From contig JASXTE010000001.1 in the NCBI GenBank assembly GCA_030280995.1, forward strand, positions 18,974,606 through 19,038,605: DNA of 64,000 nucleotides, written 5' to 3'. Under the pieces are notes generated by a model that did no database searches, was not told the DNA's origin, and worked only from the letters and a program-made list of their open reading frames with translations. A program made the translations under genes and the position numbers. The DNA comes from Hemileia vastatrix. Its lineage: Eukaryota > Basidiomycota > Pucciniomycetes > Pucciniales > Zaghouaniaceae. Below are positions 1 to 11,790 of this stretch, piece by piece. Within the stretch, counting starts at the first letter, position 1, and each line of letters starts with the position of its first letter.

Positions 1-2153
1 TGGAACTGCATTATTCTTTCATATGCTTTTCCCACAAACTCCTACTTTCTCTCTATTTATGCCACTCTTTCCATGATCAAATCTTCTGTAAAGAAAATCT
101 GATCCCAATCACATCCTAAAAATAACCCTTATTTAAGGTCAATAGACAACACTGACCTCTTCCCAAATATCAATTCGTAAGCTGAGAGTCCTGTAGTTCT
201 CTTAACTGAAATCCTATCTGCAAATAACACTAAGGATAAATAGATTTTCCATTTATCCCCATTAGCTCCACATAGTTTAGAAAGCACATCTTTAATAAAT
301 TTATTACCTTTCTCAATATTTCCTTCTGCTTCTGGATAATATTGAGTATCAACTTGGATCTTAGCACCAATCACTTTAACAACTTCTTGGAATTCTCTAG
401 TAAATTATGGGCCTCCATCCACAGTTACCATTTTCATAACCCCATATCTATATAAAAATTTCCTCTTAGAAGATTCAGCTAACCTACTTGCCTTAAGATT
501 TACTAAGGCACCACTTCTACCCGTCCAAATAAATCATCCCTGGCTAAAACCAAGTACTTAGATTTTCCTTCTTTAAAATAAACTGCATCTAAGCTAATTC
601 TACCAAAAATAGTATCTTTTCCTGTTTACCTTCCTTTTTCTTTTGGATTTCTGTAACTCCTGGGCTGAAATTCTGGACAAGATTTGACCCAATATTTAAC
701 TTCTTCTTTCATATTAGAGAACCAGAATCTTTCCCTGACTCTGGAATAAGTTTCATCTTGTCCTCTATCACCTAAATCCTTATTTAATTTCCTAAGACTT
801 TTCTCCTTATTTTCTCTGCTCACAATAAACAGCTGCAGCATGGAAGACTGGTTTATTAATACCTTTTTATCTCTGATATAAAGGCTCCTAGCACATTTCT
901 CTATCTTTAATCATATATCTTTGTCAAATCCTTCTTGATGACTTTTCCCTTCCTGAAAAATTCTGAGCCATTATTCCTCCTTGACATCTATTGTTCCATT
1001 GATAAAATATCTACTTCCTGACAGAGTATCAATTTCATGAATTAATATTTAGTCATCATCCTCCTTGGATTCTTCAGACTCACTTAAATTTTTATTCCTT
1101 GTTATTACACTATATTCCACTTCCAGCACCAGTATCTCTCCTTTCAGAGACACCCCTAAAGCTTTTCCTTCATTAAACTTAGCTCACTGCCAAGAAACTT
1201 CACATATTTAGTAATATTTTAGCATAATCACAGAAATTCTTCCTATATCCTCTATAGCAATAATCTATCCCATTTATCCACCTCTTATTTTCTTCAAATT
1301 TTTCAACTTTTGAATCCTCTTCATATACCAGTCTTTTAGATAAAGAGTCTAGTTTAGTGAAATATTTCCCTGGTTTATGAACCAAGTTAAGCAAAAATAA
1401 GTTTATCTGAGCCACCCATCTTATCATTGGTGCATCTTAAAAACTTGGACTAATAACAGTGCCTTCACTTGTAATTCAGAGGGTTGTCCACAAAGAATCC
1501 ATTAAAATTTCTTGAGTATTTTTGCAACACCACACAACTCCAACTTAGATTTTGAGTAATTAAACTCAAACTTTTTAAAAGTCTTAGATTCATATAAAAC
1601 AAGCCTATCATTACCTTCCTCATCCTCTTGCATTTAAACTGAAACTACAGCAGTCATGTTTGAGTCCACCACCAAGTTAATTTTCTTCAACAAAATATCC
1701 TTCCCAAAAACCTTCTTCATTAATTTAAAAGAATCCTAAAATTCCTCTATCCATTCCCACTTGACATGTTTTCTAGTTAAGCGCCTCAAAGGTGAAGATA
1801 ACAGTGATAAATCACAGATGAACTTTCTTACATATGTGAAGATTCTCATGAATACTTGCACTTCCTTTTTATTCCTAGTTCTTGTCCATATAAGCACCTT
1901 GTTCTTCAATTTTTCAGAAATAACACTCCCCTTCCTGGATATAACATGTCCAACAATATCTATCACTGGATAACAGAAATAAAATTTTGACCCTGAAACA
2001 GTCAATCCTGCCTCTATTCTAAAGAGTACTCTTTCAAGAGTAATTGAATATTCCCAAATAAATCTTCTGATATTTTGCTTCTCCTGTAGAACTTTGACAT
2101 AATAAGCACTTTTCAGTCCTTTAATACCACTTTCATCAATAAATATTCACATA
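1..2153 (-). pseudogene. Element D pol, C-terminal half: RT thumb, RNase H, integrase
   Basis: Minus-strand translation in pieces gives: the RT active-site region and thumb (about 1,736-2,150, with IFIDESGIKG where the family has FIDD, so the second catalytic Asp is Glu, and later IVGHVISRKG); the end of the RNase H/connection region (1,200-1,427, HKPGKYFTKLDSLSKR); the HHCC zinc-binding segment of integrase (626-841, YWVKSCPEF); an integrase core Asp in TVDGGP near 410; and the catalytic Glu block YYPEAEGNIEKGNKF (129-374). Many stops and frameshifts separate these. Integrase would insert the element's DNA copy; this copy cannot be expressed. The integrase C-terminus lies outside the window. 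Confidence 0.8.
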
Positions 2154-2413
2154 CACTACGCAACATAGGGGTGGACTTGCTAGCAAGTCCTCAACCTGAA
2201 CTCAAATGGAACTCGGATGGAACTCAGACTGAACTCAGACTGAACCCATACTTAACTCTACTTGAAAACCCACCTAAAACTGTTCTGCTGAGTGGTGTTC
2301 ATTCCTGGATGTATGGTTCCTTTATCAATAGCTCAATGTGTGTTCAATCTGTGGTGAGTTTGGGTCCAAGGTTGCGGACTTGCTAGCCAGTCTGCCCCCC
2401 ATATTGTGTGTTG
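2154..2413 (+). mobile_element. CACTA-like miniature element 1 (260 bp)
   Basis: Starts CACTACGCAACATAGGGG and ends CCCCCCATATTGTGTGTTG. Just inside each end lies the 18-bp perfect palindrome GGACTTGCTAGCAAGTCC, with one base changed at the right end. The interior has short direct repeats of GGAACTCAGACT type. No coding capacity. The flanks ATA (2,151-2,153) and ACA (2,414-2,416) look like a 3-bp target duplication with one change; excising the element with three bases puts the interrupted RT back in frame. CACT termini plus 3-bp duplications suggest the CACTA (CMC/EnSpm) superfamily. A near full-length relative in the opposite orientation is at 32,761-33,021. Confidence 0.8.
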
Positions 2414-4172
2414 ACATGTTCTGGAATTTTATCCTGTAATATTCACATCATTTGTGCCTGATACACTGCCACTAAGTTTTTAGTACCCTGTGGTAGCCTT
2501 TCCAGCCTAAAGTGCCCCAATGGTGTCTCAAATGAAATAATGGGCCTTGAAAAGACATATAAATTGCACTTGTTGTATCCACCTATAATATCCCCTAATC
2601 CATAGCATGTGTGACCAGTAAAAAATTCCACAAACTCTTCTGGAGTCAGTGGTAATACGGCATCCTTTACTGTAACTTTTTTCATCTCTCTATAATCATG
2701 AAAAACTCTTAGCTTCCTATTATGCATAACTACACAAAATAGTAGCTCAGATTGATTTTGGATATAACCCTGAATGCAACTTTTCCTTAATAATATCAGG
2801 ATAATCATCCCTCATTGCCACTGGTATTGGAAAATCTTTCTTCTTCCATAGTTCTTGAGGTATTACTAGAACTATCTGAGGTTTTCAATATAAATGCTTT
2901 AATAATCCCTTCTCTTTCTCTAAAAATGCAATAGCCTTCTACCTAAGCACCATTAAATGCAATAATGAATTCTTTTCTTCTTGTGAAAACCAGTCATCTG
3001 GCCCTAAATTAACCATTCTCAAGCACTCATGTTTAATTTTTTTGTAGGTACAAAAATTGGAAGAAACTTGGTTAATGGTCTGTCATAAGGAGTCCTTGAT
3101 AGTGCCAGCCTGTGAAAAGGAGGATATGAATAAAGAATTTGGAAATTAACTGACCTAACCTTAGCCACCACTGGTTTATAAATTTATTCTAGACTTCCCC
3201 AGCTACTTTCCATATTACTTAATATTAATATTTTTCTAATGTTACTATGTGTAATACTTAAATCATTTTTTGTCTTTTCTTTTTAATAAATGAATAGCAA
3301 AACTTAAAATTAAAGAAAAAAAAAAGTCCTGGTATAATACACTCTAAAGCAGTATTTCCCTGACACCTATAAAGTCTCACTTTAAATATCCCTTCCTAGA
3401 CAGACTTGTAACTATCAGGGCTCCTCTTACTTTGGGAGATAGTAAAACCTAAAATGTCAGACCCTAATGAAAAAATGGCACCTCCCTGGAATTTTTCCAT
3501 TCTCTTAATCCTGAATATCCTTATAAAACTCTCTTTGTTTTTCAACCTACTTGACCCAACATACCTATTCTCCCAGCCACCATCTTTTGGTGCTACTAAA
3601 ATTTCTGTCACTTGGATACCATCATCCCCCATAATCCACTTTCCAATAGCTTTATTTAGACAATAATCATTTGTTCCTGAATAATCCATTTAAAATGGTG
3701 TTCCTAAAACTGGTTTTAACACTCCCACATGAACATTAAAGTGAAGATCTTGCTCTGCTCCTGCGACTTAAGTCTTAACACACTCAGCTACCCCTATAAA
3801 AGGTAACCTTCCTCTTCCAATTCCAGCTACACTCTCTTCTCCATCTTTTACTGGAAGACCTAGCTCTACTACATCATCAGCTGATACTAGATTAATTTGA
3901 GATCCAGTGAGTACCAGCAAGCTAATATACTTACCATTAAAAGATAAGGTTAGGTACCCTAGAGCTCCTGCATAATGAGGTGCCTTGGGTAATCCAGAAA
4001 CCAGCTGATATACCTGTCCTGAAACATCATATTCTTTTCATTTAGTAATCCTCTGTTTTAAACACTTATCTAATAATCCATTTTCTAAATCTGCCACTAC
4101 CACTGTATGCACCCCTAAAGGAACAGAAACTTTTGTTTTCAAACATTCCTTAATTAAATCTTCTACTGCATT
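2414..4172 (-). pseudogene. Element D protease and RT N-terminal region
   Basis: On the minus strand 3,740-4,172 encodes a retropepsin-like segment: LLVLTGSQINLVS stands where the family has DTGSQINLVS, so the catalytic Asp is lost. The next stretch (3,396-3,689) includes DYSGTNDYCLNKAIGKW and leads towards RT. RT fingers and palm are at 2,443-2,808: VFHDYREMKKVTVKDA, YGLGDIIGGYNKCNL, FETPLGHFRLERLPQG and NLVAVYQAQM, all recognisable Ty3/gypsy RT blocks. The reading breaks at ILQDKIPEHV, exactly where the miniature element 2,154-2,413 is inserted. Stops are scattered throughout. The gag side is joined across the large insertion 4,173-8,736. Confidence 0.75.
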
Positions 4173-4383
4173 CACCATTCAATATTTGGGAGGGACTTTC
4201 TAGCAAGTCCTCAACTTGAAGTCAGATGGAACACAGACTGAACTCAGGCTGAAATAAGACTGAGCTTTACTTTGAACTCATCTTGAAATATTGACCAAGG
4301 ATGGATGAGTCTTTATAGAAAGCATTATGAAAGTGTATTCAAAGCTCAATTTAAATCAGAATAAGGAAATAATAACAATATTC

Positions 4384-7145
4384 TCAATCAACAATACCTT
4401 TTTGATGAAATATATTTAGATCATCTTTTTGAATTAAAGTTGAAGAAGAAGAAGAAATAAAATTATTTATATCTTTCATGAGAATTAATTTTAAAATTTG
4501 TAATAAATTTAGTTAATATTACTGAGAACATTAAAAAACACCAGTGAATTATTGATTAATCATCCATTTTTTCAGAATCCAAATCTTCAATCTTATTGAT
4601 GATACCATACAAAATGAAGTTTTCTTAGATGGATTACAGGAATTTTTAGCTGGTGCATGAATTTATTTTCTATTTAAATGAATTATATTTCTAAAAAAAT
4701 AGAAATACTTCCTATCAAATATTATAATTTAGCATACTGTATTAAATACACAAAACCATAAAAATAAAACATAGCAATTTTTTTTAAAAAAATAAATTGA
4801 CTCAATGAGGCACTTTCACTTCTTCTTTTCTAAAATAATTTAAAATTAACAGAATGTGATTATGTACCTTAAATAAAGGTTGATTCTTCTAGTATCAGGG
4901 TCCTATCTTCCTTATAAATGTTATAAATGCATAAAAAGGATAAAAGCAGTGACAAAGTTAATATCTATATTTTTTAAGATTAAAATAAGTAATTAAATAC
5001 ATAATCATTGTATCAGATATATTTTAGAAGTAAAATTCTTACTTTAAATTCTGAAGCACTATTCATTCAATCAGCCAGTATTCAGTAAGCCTATTTTAAT
5101 TTGGTTCAGGGATTCAATTAAGTCATAAAAATTCAATGCTACTCAGTGAATTTATTTTTTGAAAGAAAAATGATTGAAAAAATCTTAAATTTTAAAGGTA
5201 AAAATTATATAAATGAAAAAATATCCTTTAAAAATTTAAACTGAATGCTTTATTTTGCATGAATTAAATCATTAAGGATAACAAAAGTGTTTACCTGAGG
5301 GTACCAAACAGATTATACAAACTCTTATTTTTATTTTTATCATTTAAAGTTTAATTTTTGTGTTTTTTGAGGGAATTTAATGATAGATTAAAGTGGACTT
5401 TTCTCTATCATCCTATTTTTATGCTCATAGAGATTATTATGTGAGGGATTTTAATGTGAAGTAAGATACAATGTATGTATAATTATTTCGATTAAAAAAG
5501 TTAATATTGTGATAATTGATTTTTAATTAATCTGAAATTACAAAAATATTATAAGTAGAAAGAGAAAATATTTCATTTCTTAGTCTTGAGTAGTAAATTA
5601 AATAAAATAGTGCAGGTGCACAATCTGTTTTTCCTGAACAAGTGTGTTGACCAATTTGATTGGAAACTCACAGTGCACAAATTATTCTCAAGTGAAAAAA
5701 CACATATTAATGATTTATAAATTCCATATTATCTTTATAATTCTCACGTCAATTGTAAATATATATATATATAATTTGTCATTAAATTATTAAACCTAAA
5801 ACAGAAAATTAATTTTTTATTTTGTGAAAAAATAAGGCTAAGTAGATCTTTTTGGTTCCCTTATATAAAAATCTATGCTTCAATGAATTTATTTTCTTGA
5901 AATATCAATACAAAAGATTACATTTTAACTTTACAGAAAATATTAAAAAGAAATATTAAGTTTGTTAGTTTTAATTCCATTAAAATTTGAATAAATGATT
6001 TTTTTATTATTTTTAAATTATCCAAATTAGGCACTTGAGGCTTTGTATAGACTTAGAAAGGAAAAGCAAATAAAAAGAATTTGATACTTGAAAGGTGCTA
6101 TATATTTTTTATTAAAAACATAAAATTCTTCTTTTAAAGTATTTTAAGCATAACAAGAAAATTGCATGTCTTTTTTTTGTATGTATTAGGTTGAAAAAAA
6201 TAAGTTTAGAACAGTTGGTTCTACACCAAATGTAAAAAAATGAACATACAAATATGATAAAATAAAATTGAAGATTTTTGTATTTAAAATTAATCAAAAA
6301 AAATCCTCAAAAGAAATTTATTTTCAGAATTTTGTATTACTTGTCATAAATCTGTTCAATAAAAGAATATAACTGTACATATATTGAAAAATAAAATATT
6401 AAAATTCAAGAAAAATAAAAGAAATTCTCATGGATTAAGTCATCTTGAGCTACAGTCAGGACAAGATGTCATTAGAAGTTTGATCCAAGCTCCATAAAAT
6501 CTAAGATATATAATTTTGAAAAAATGTTTATATTTATTGGTGCAAAATAGTTTAAGCAATGAAAGGACTTAAGAAACATTCTTCTGTTACTGAATATACT
6601 ACAGTACATATATTGTGACAGATATCTTGTTTAATCTTCCAAAAATTTTATTTATTACAAGTGGCAATTCAGGTATGTATAGCTATTATAGAACAATAAA
6701 TAAAGATAAAATTTTAAATATAATAATGTATTTTATGTTAAATCTTTGTTTGAATTCTATAATTCTGGTAGCAGCTATTTTGAATCCCACAAAAAGTATT
6801 TAACATTAAACTAAAATCTAATTGAAATTACCTAATAAATAACATGAAAATAATAGCTTAAAATATTAATATATTTTTGGTTCTTGTTACGACTTGTTTC
6901 TAAAATTTACTAATTTTTGTTTCTTTATCTCATTTATAATTATTAGAAGAGTCTTGTGAAATTATTTGTATAAATATTTACTAATTCTTTATGGTTATTC
7001 TTTATTTTTTAATTATTTTTCTGCTATAAATATCAGTATTTATTAAAAAAAAGTCAATCATGATGTATTTTTTATGTATTTAGGTTTACACATAGACATA
7101 CACAAGATTTTCCAATTATTTTTTATGGTAGAGGAAATGTCGTGT
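4384..7145. other. Very AT-rich interior of the large CACTA-like element, no gene seen
   Basis: About 2.8 kb of A/T-dominated sequence with short poly-A and poly-T runs and an AT dinucleotide tract near 5,758-5,773. Every reading frame closes quickly and the short open frames have only biased Ile/Phe/Lys/Asn composition. I see no protein motif, tRNA box or internal repeat here. Confidence 0.6.
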
Positions 7146-7203
7146 AAACTGACAGGGTGAACGCTATCTTTCGGCCAAAAGATAGGTTTCACCTTCAGTT
7201 TTT
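7146..7203. repeat. 58-bp near-perfect palindrome
   Basis: Arms run AAACTGA..GGTGAACGCTATCTTTCGG and CCAAAAGATAGGT.TTCACC.TCAGTTT with only a few mismatches and unpaired bases and essentially no loop. It sits at the boundary between the AT-rich interior and a strongly strand-asymmetric block of the large CACTA-like element. Origin is unknown. It could be a fused pair of short terminal repeats or a cruciform-forming site. Confidence 0.7.
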
Positions 7204-7870
7204 TACTGCCTCACTGTATCCCCTCTACACTTCTCTGAATATGTTTTAATTTGTTTCCACATGCTTTGCTACTATTTTATCACATCCCATTTTGCTCAAA
7301 ATCCCTCTAATTTTTCTGCACTTTCCAATTTTCCCAGCCTAGTTTTCCAAACTCTTCACCCTTTTTCACTTGTTTATTCTACCTCCCTACATCTTGCTTG
7401 TCAATTTTCACCCCACCCAACTCCTCTTGCTACCCTTATTACTAAAGCTAACCCCTTTATCATCTCTCCCTGTCTCACATCATCGTTCTTTATTGAAACA
7501 TTTACCCATCTCACCCACCCCACTTACTACCCTCTCTAACCCACCCTACCCCTTTATCTCCTGATTCCACTCCTGCTTCTATGAATACCACCCCTTTTTC
7601 TCTTCACCAAAATATATCCTTTTCACTTTCCACACCACCCATTTTACCTTCTATCTCACCCCACTCACTTTCTATTGAGAAAAAGGGGTGAGAAGGGGAG
7701 AAAAAATAGTTGTTTTGATTGAGAAAGGATAAAAAGGGGTTTAGAGGAAAAAGTACAAGCAATAAAGAGGGGATAGAACATGGGATAAGATAATAAAGGG
7801 TAAGAGAGAAAGGAGAGGTGAGAGGTGAGAAGAATAAGATCTATGAGAGAGTAAGAGAATGAGAAGGAAG
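7204..7870. other. Pyrimidine-rich block followed by purine-rich block
   Basis: From about 7,204 to 7,675 the + strand is dominated by C and T (CCACCC, CCCTCT, ACCCC motifs). From 7,676 to 7,870 it switches sharply to G and A (AAAAAGGGGTGAGAAGGGG, GAGAGGTGAG). Open frames over the first part encode only Pro/Ser/Leu/Thr-rich low-complexity peptide and are not convincing genes. The two halves may be diverged arms of an inverted duplication, but I could not align them by eye. Confidence 0.5.
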
Positions 7871-8736
7871 GTGGGATGTTAAACTAAATAAAAAATGTAT
7901 GTATATACATATATATATATATAATATTAAATGACAAGGAACATTCAACAGCCTGAAACAAAAAAAAAACCACTAAAATAGTGCACTATTCATTGGCCAT
8001 TTGTTTTATTATCATTAAAATTTCTCCTTTATTATTTTGATATGTTAAAGATATAATTGAGTTGTTTTTTAAAATAGTATTTCTAAAAAAAACTTTACTT
8101 AATTGTAAAAAGAATTTATCAATATTAATTACAAAAATAATACCTGCATCCAAATTTATGATGAATTCATTTAGAATAGTAATGTGCCTTACACATATAT
8201 CTTATGACTTGATGATATTTAATTATATGCAGTCATAAAATTTGAATAAATATTTATTTTTTTGAAAATTTTACTGATAAAATGCAATTAACTATATCTG
8301 TTCACTAAGTATTTTTCTTAAATTTTTTTATTATATTAGGTGATTGCCCTATATATTGATAGGTATAGAAATGTGCATATTTATTTAAAACAGATTTTAC
8401 TTCAGCTCATATAAGATTCTTACTGTTTATCAATAACTACAAAAAAAAACATGACTTTTTATAGTCTTAACCATTTTCCAGCCATTTTTAGGCTGTGAGA
8501 TACCCTTATTTCAATATTTCTTGAAAACTTCTTGTAACTCAGATATCAAGATTTTTTGTAGTAATGTTCAGCTGCTTTTCCAATCAATATTCAAGTCTTT
8601 TTCAATATATTCTCAAAGTAGTTTCAACCTTTTTTGTTTATTTTTTCATCACTACCTCAATTTGTGCTCACTTAGATATGAATTAGGGTTGAAGGTTGTG
8701 GACTTGCTAGCAAGTCCACCCCCATATTGCATGGTG

Positions 8737-10458
8737 ATTGTGATATCAACATGCACTGGACAATGTATTCTCCATTTAGGTTGTGTTGTTTTTTGCACCA
8801 GATTTCAGATTACCTGGAAGATTTTTAGGAGTGTTATGTTTGGTTCCTGGAATTCCCTCTGATTCATCTATCATTGGCTTTTATTCAACCCACTGATACA
8901 TATCATAATCCATTCCATCTCCTGCTCTGTCTTCCATTTATACATCTTCAAGAGGTTCAGTCTTATTTTCCCTGGTGTTCTACCCCAATTCCTCAATATC
9001 TTCTGGATTCACCTACTTAGTTCCAGCTCTTCTATATCTATTAACAGTAAGAGGGTCCATCCCATCTTTTTATGTTTAGCTGAAAGCATCTCCAGCTAAT
9101 CCATGGTGAATGGTGCTGCTACAGCACCATTCTTAAGTTTGAAATATAATAAAGCACAAGTCAATTAGAATTTAACTGATTTTTTCTCATTGCCTCACTC
9201 TTTAGATTTAGACTCTTTAACTTTACTTGAATTGACTTCCATATCTCTCTTATTAATATGATTTATGACCCTTGCTCACATCCCTCAATCCTTATCCACA
9301 GTGAGCTTGGTACCATCCTTCACCATCAGAATTGTTACATCTTCATAGATCACCCTTTCCTCTTTACATTTTTGATGAATATTAAATTGAATCCTAGTGC
9401 ATCATTCTTTATTAAATTAGTAACAAACCATACTAGCAAAACACAATTTATGAGGAGTGTATTTGTCTTATAAAACTCCTTTGCTTTAGCCACCTTGATT
9501 ATCTTCTTCTCAAGCTCAATAATTTGATCCATAAATGATTCTGAATACTTATATGATATTTTAAATTTTGGTGTCAAAGCTGAAGATTTTGAATCCTCTT
9601 TTGATGACACCACTACTACCTCTGCTTCTTCCAATGTAGTTCCTTCTGCCCTGTGCTCAACTCAGATTGACTTCATATCAGCCTCTAATTCTTTTTCCAC
9701 TTCCTCTAATACAGGATATTTATAGTTTACATCCTGCTCCTTAACAAATTTCCCTTCATTATCCATGTGCCTCTTCATCCAGTTCTCTACTTCAGGTGCT
9801 AGTGCCTCACAAAACCAAGGTAATTATGCAATAAATCAATAAAATATCCATTACTGACCAAATAATGTACTATCTGATCAAACTCTTCTCTAAAATCATT
9901 AAAATATTTGGGATCATGAGTACCCCCTTTTTCTTTAGCCTTGTTTACTAGAGAATCCTGATTCTTTTAGGCCACCTTTTTAAAATCTGAACCTTCAGTG
10001 CTGTCCAGTATTGAGTTTCATGACCCTTTAAGTCCTCTAGAATATCTTTACACACTTTTGCTACAAAAAATAAAACTTGGTGTACCAAATCATATTCCAT
10101 AGCCCTATGAAGCTCCACTACTTGTTCAAACCTTCACAAGAAATTTTTGGTATTGATACATGTAAAGGGCAAGCTTTAATCTTTGCACTCAATTATTTTA
10201 AACACCCAAAGAGGAAGAAATGCTGTTGAATTAGGAAATTTCACCCTTTCTTGAGTAACTCTTGAGGTAGTTAATATTGGTTACATGACTACCTATATTC
10301 TTTTATACAGCCCTAAATTATCCTTTGATAATGGCTTCTTTATTAACCCATTTTATACCCTACAGCTCTTCCTTTTAAGTATTGACTTGATTACATCCTC
10401 TGAAAAAAACACTGGAAAAAAATAACTTTAAAACAAAAAACCCTTAAAATTATGCCAC
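8737..10458 (-). pseudogene. Element D gag (degenerate)
   Basis: Minus-strand translation between the LTR (from 10,459) and the large insertion contains gag-like pieces: AMEYDLVHQVLFFVAKVC followed by DILEDLKGHETQYW and LKVQILKRWPK, resembling the Trp-containing helix pairs of fungal gypsy capsid proteins. Downstream is an acidic/Lys-rich segment (about 9,350-9,634) and then a stretch with MDPLTVNRYRRAG. Many stops, mostly at sites explained by C-to-T or G-to-A change, interrupt it. A true start could not be fixed. Gag would form the particle coat; the call rests on position between LTR and protease and on composition more than on a diagnostic motif. Confidence 0.55.
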
Positions 10459-11450
10459 TGTTGGACACAAAATATAAAAAACAACTATTCTATAATACTA
10501 AGCTATACACACAGTTTGTGATGGCCTGGCTCTTCTTTTTAAGTAATAATAAGAAAAGAAGCACCTGTAACTAATATTTAAGGACAGTGTAATAATTTGT
10601 ACAGTGTTGTGAGTAAGAGAAGAGAGTGTATAGATAATATAGAAAACTAATCAGAAAGATATTTTTAAAGAAAATAAGATGATATCTTTCTAATTAAAAC
10701 TACTCTCAGTAAGTGCTAGTACTCTTAGTTACTCACTCTTGTAGCACTCTCTCTAATACTCTCCTTACTGTAGTAATAAAATAACTCTACAGGGCTACTA
10801 TTTGACTATGTACACCCATTATGCACACAAAATAATAAAATGTCTTATTATTTTTTATCAATTTTTAATTACTAGTTTCTACTTCACTTCTACTCTTCTA
10901 TTTTCTTTTCAAGAGTATTTCCTCTTTATATACCCTATATTTTCAGTACCCTTCACCCAAGGCTTCCTACCCCTACTGGTTCCCTTGCACAAGTTCAGAA
11001 CTTTTCTGTTTATATCAAACAGCAAACTCATTATCCCAGTAATCTAGGTACAACATCTGCATCAAGCTTTATCTAGCTACTAGCAACTAAGGTTTCTTTT
11101 ATAATCATACTATTAGTTCCCTGCATGATACTAAGACTTACATTCCCTATTTTCCCAGTGATTCTTAATTATATAGTAAATATTGCACTGCCTTCTGTAC
11201 TTACCATGAAACATGCACTTGTTGCAAGACCGTCCATCTTTTGTGGATCCCTCAGTACTTAGTAAGAGCTTCTCATTTGTCTAGTGTTTTACTTTTACTT
11301 ACTTTTTCTTGAGCACTGAATTTGCACTTGATTTTTAATCCTCTTATTCTAGTTCTGTGATTTACTATCCTTTTTGATGCTCTCAGAAAGAGATACTAGT
11401 GGACCAACCTTATGTGCTGTTGCACTTATCTTAGGGTGAAACCTGTAACA
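10459..11450 (-). repeat. LTR of element D (5' LTR on the minus strand)
   Basis: In plus orientation it begins TGTTGGACACAAAATATAA and ends GGTGAAACCTGTAACA, giving TG..CA ends. Inside the element it is followed on the minus strand by GTGGCATAATTTTAAGG, the likely primer-binding region, and then gag. Its partner would lie beyond position 1, so neither its length nor a target duplication can be confirmed here. The boundary at 11,450 is an inference from the TG..CA rule. Confidence 0.55.
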
Positions 11451-11790
11451 TCACTCAATTCCTCTTCCTAAACCTATACTATACTTTTAGAACTAGTTGT
11501 GATATTCACAAACACATACAATCTTTAATTATATATTATGGTATACACTTCCCTCTATCTTCAACTTGCCACACAATGTATATCCATATTTCACTATAAA
11601 TTGAGAGCTGAATTTATAATTTTTCTGAACTTCAAAAGACCCCTTTTTTGTACTCTCATAACCATACTTCATAGCAACACCTTTTTTTCCTTCACTTAAA
11701 AATAAGCCAATTTCTGAGTTACTGCAAGATGTGTACCACAATACCCTTGTAAAACTTATTCCTGGGATCTCTGAAACTTTGGTCAATACT

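Larger units (their letters stand above)
4173..8736. mobile_element. Large CACTA-like element (4.56 kb) inserted in element D
   Basis: The left end CACCATTCAATATTTGGG is followed by GGACTTTCTAGCAAGTCC and GGAAC/CAGACTGAACTC repeats as in the 260-bp elements. The right end has the exact palindrome GGACTTGCTAGCAAGTCC followed by ACCCCCATATTGCATGGTG. The flanks are ATT (4,170-4,172) and ATT (8,737-8,739), a 3-bp duplication. Gag lies on one side and protease on the other, in the same minus-strand order. No transposase motif was recognised inside, so this is either a large non-autonomous member, an autonomous copy decayed beyond recognition, or a miniature element that later took an insertion. 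Confidence 0.65.
1..11450 (-). mobile_element. Ty3/gypsy LTR retrotransposon D, interrupted twice, truncated by window edge
   Basis: Read on the minus strand from right to left, the order is LTR (10,459-11,450), gag (8,737-10,458), protease and RT (2,414-4,172), then RT thumb, RNase H and integrase (1-2,153). The other LTR lies beyond position 1. Two CACTA-like elements interrupt it: 4,173-8,736 between gag and protease, and 2,154-2,413 inside RT. Removing each with one copy of its 3-bp direct repeat brings the coding sequence back together, which is why I treat the pieces as one element. The family differs from elements A-C: no chromodomain is seen and the RT has a YGLGDIIGGY-type block typical of another fungal gypsy clade. 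All frames are broken. Confidence 0.8.

Noticed and set aside
7261..7564. Two overlapping plus-strand open frames of 92 and 64 codons
   Set aside because: They arise from the C/T-rich block, are low complexity (Pro/Ser/Leu/Thr) and overlap each other in different frames.
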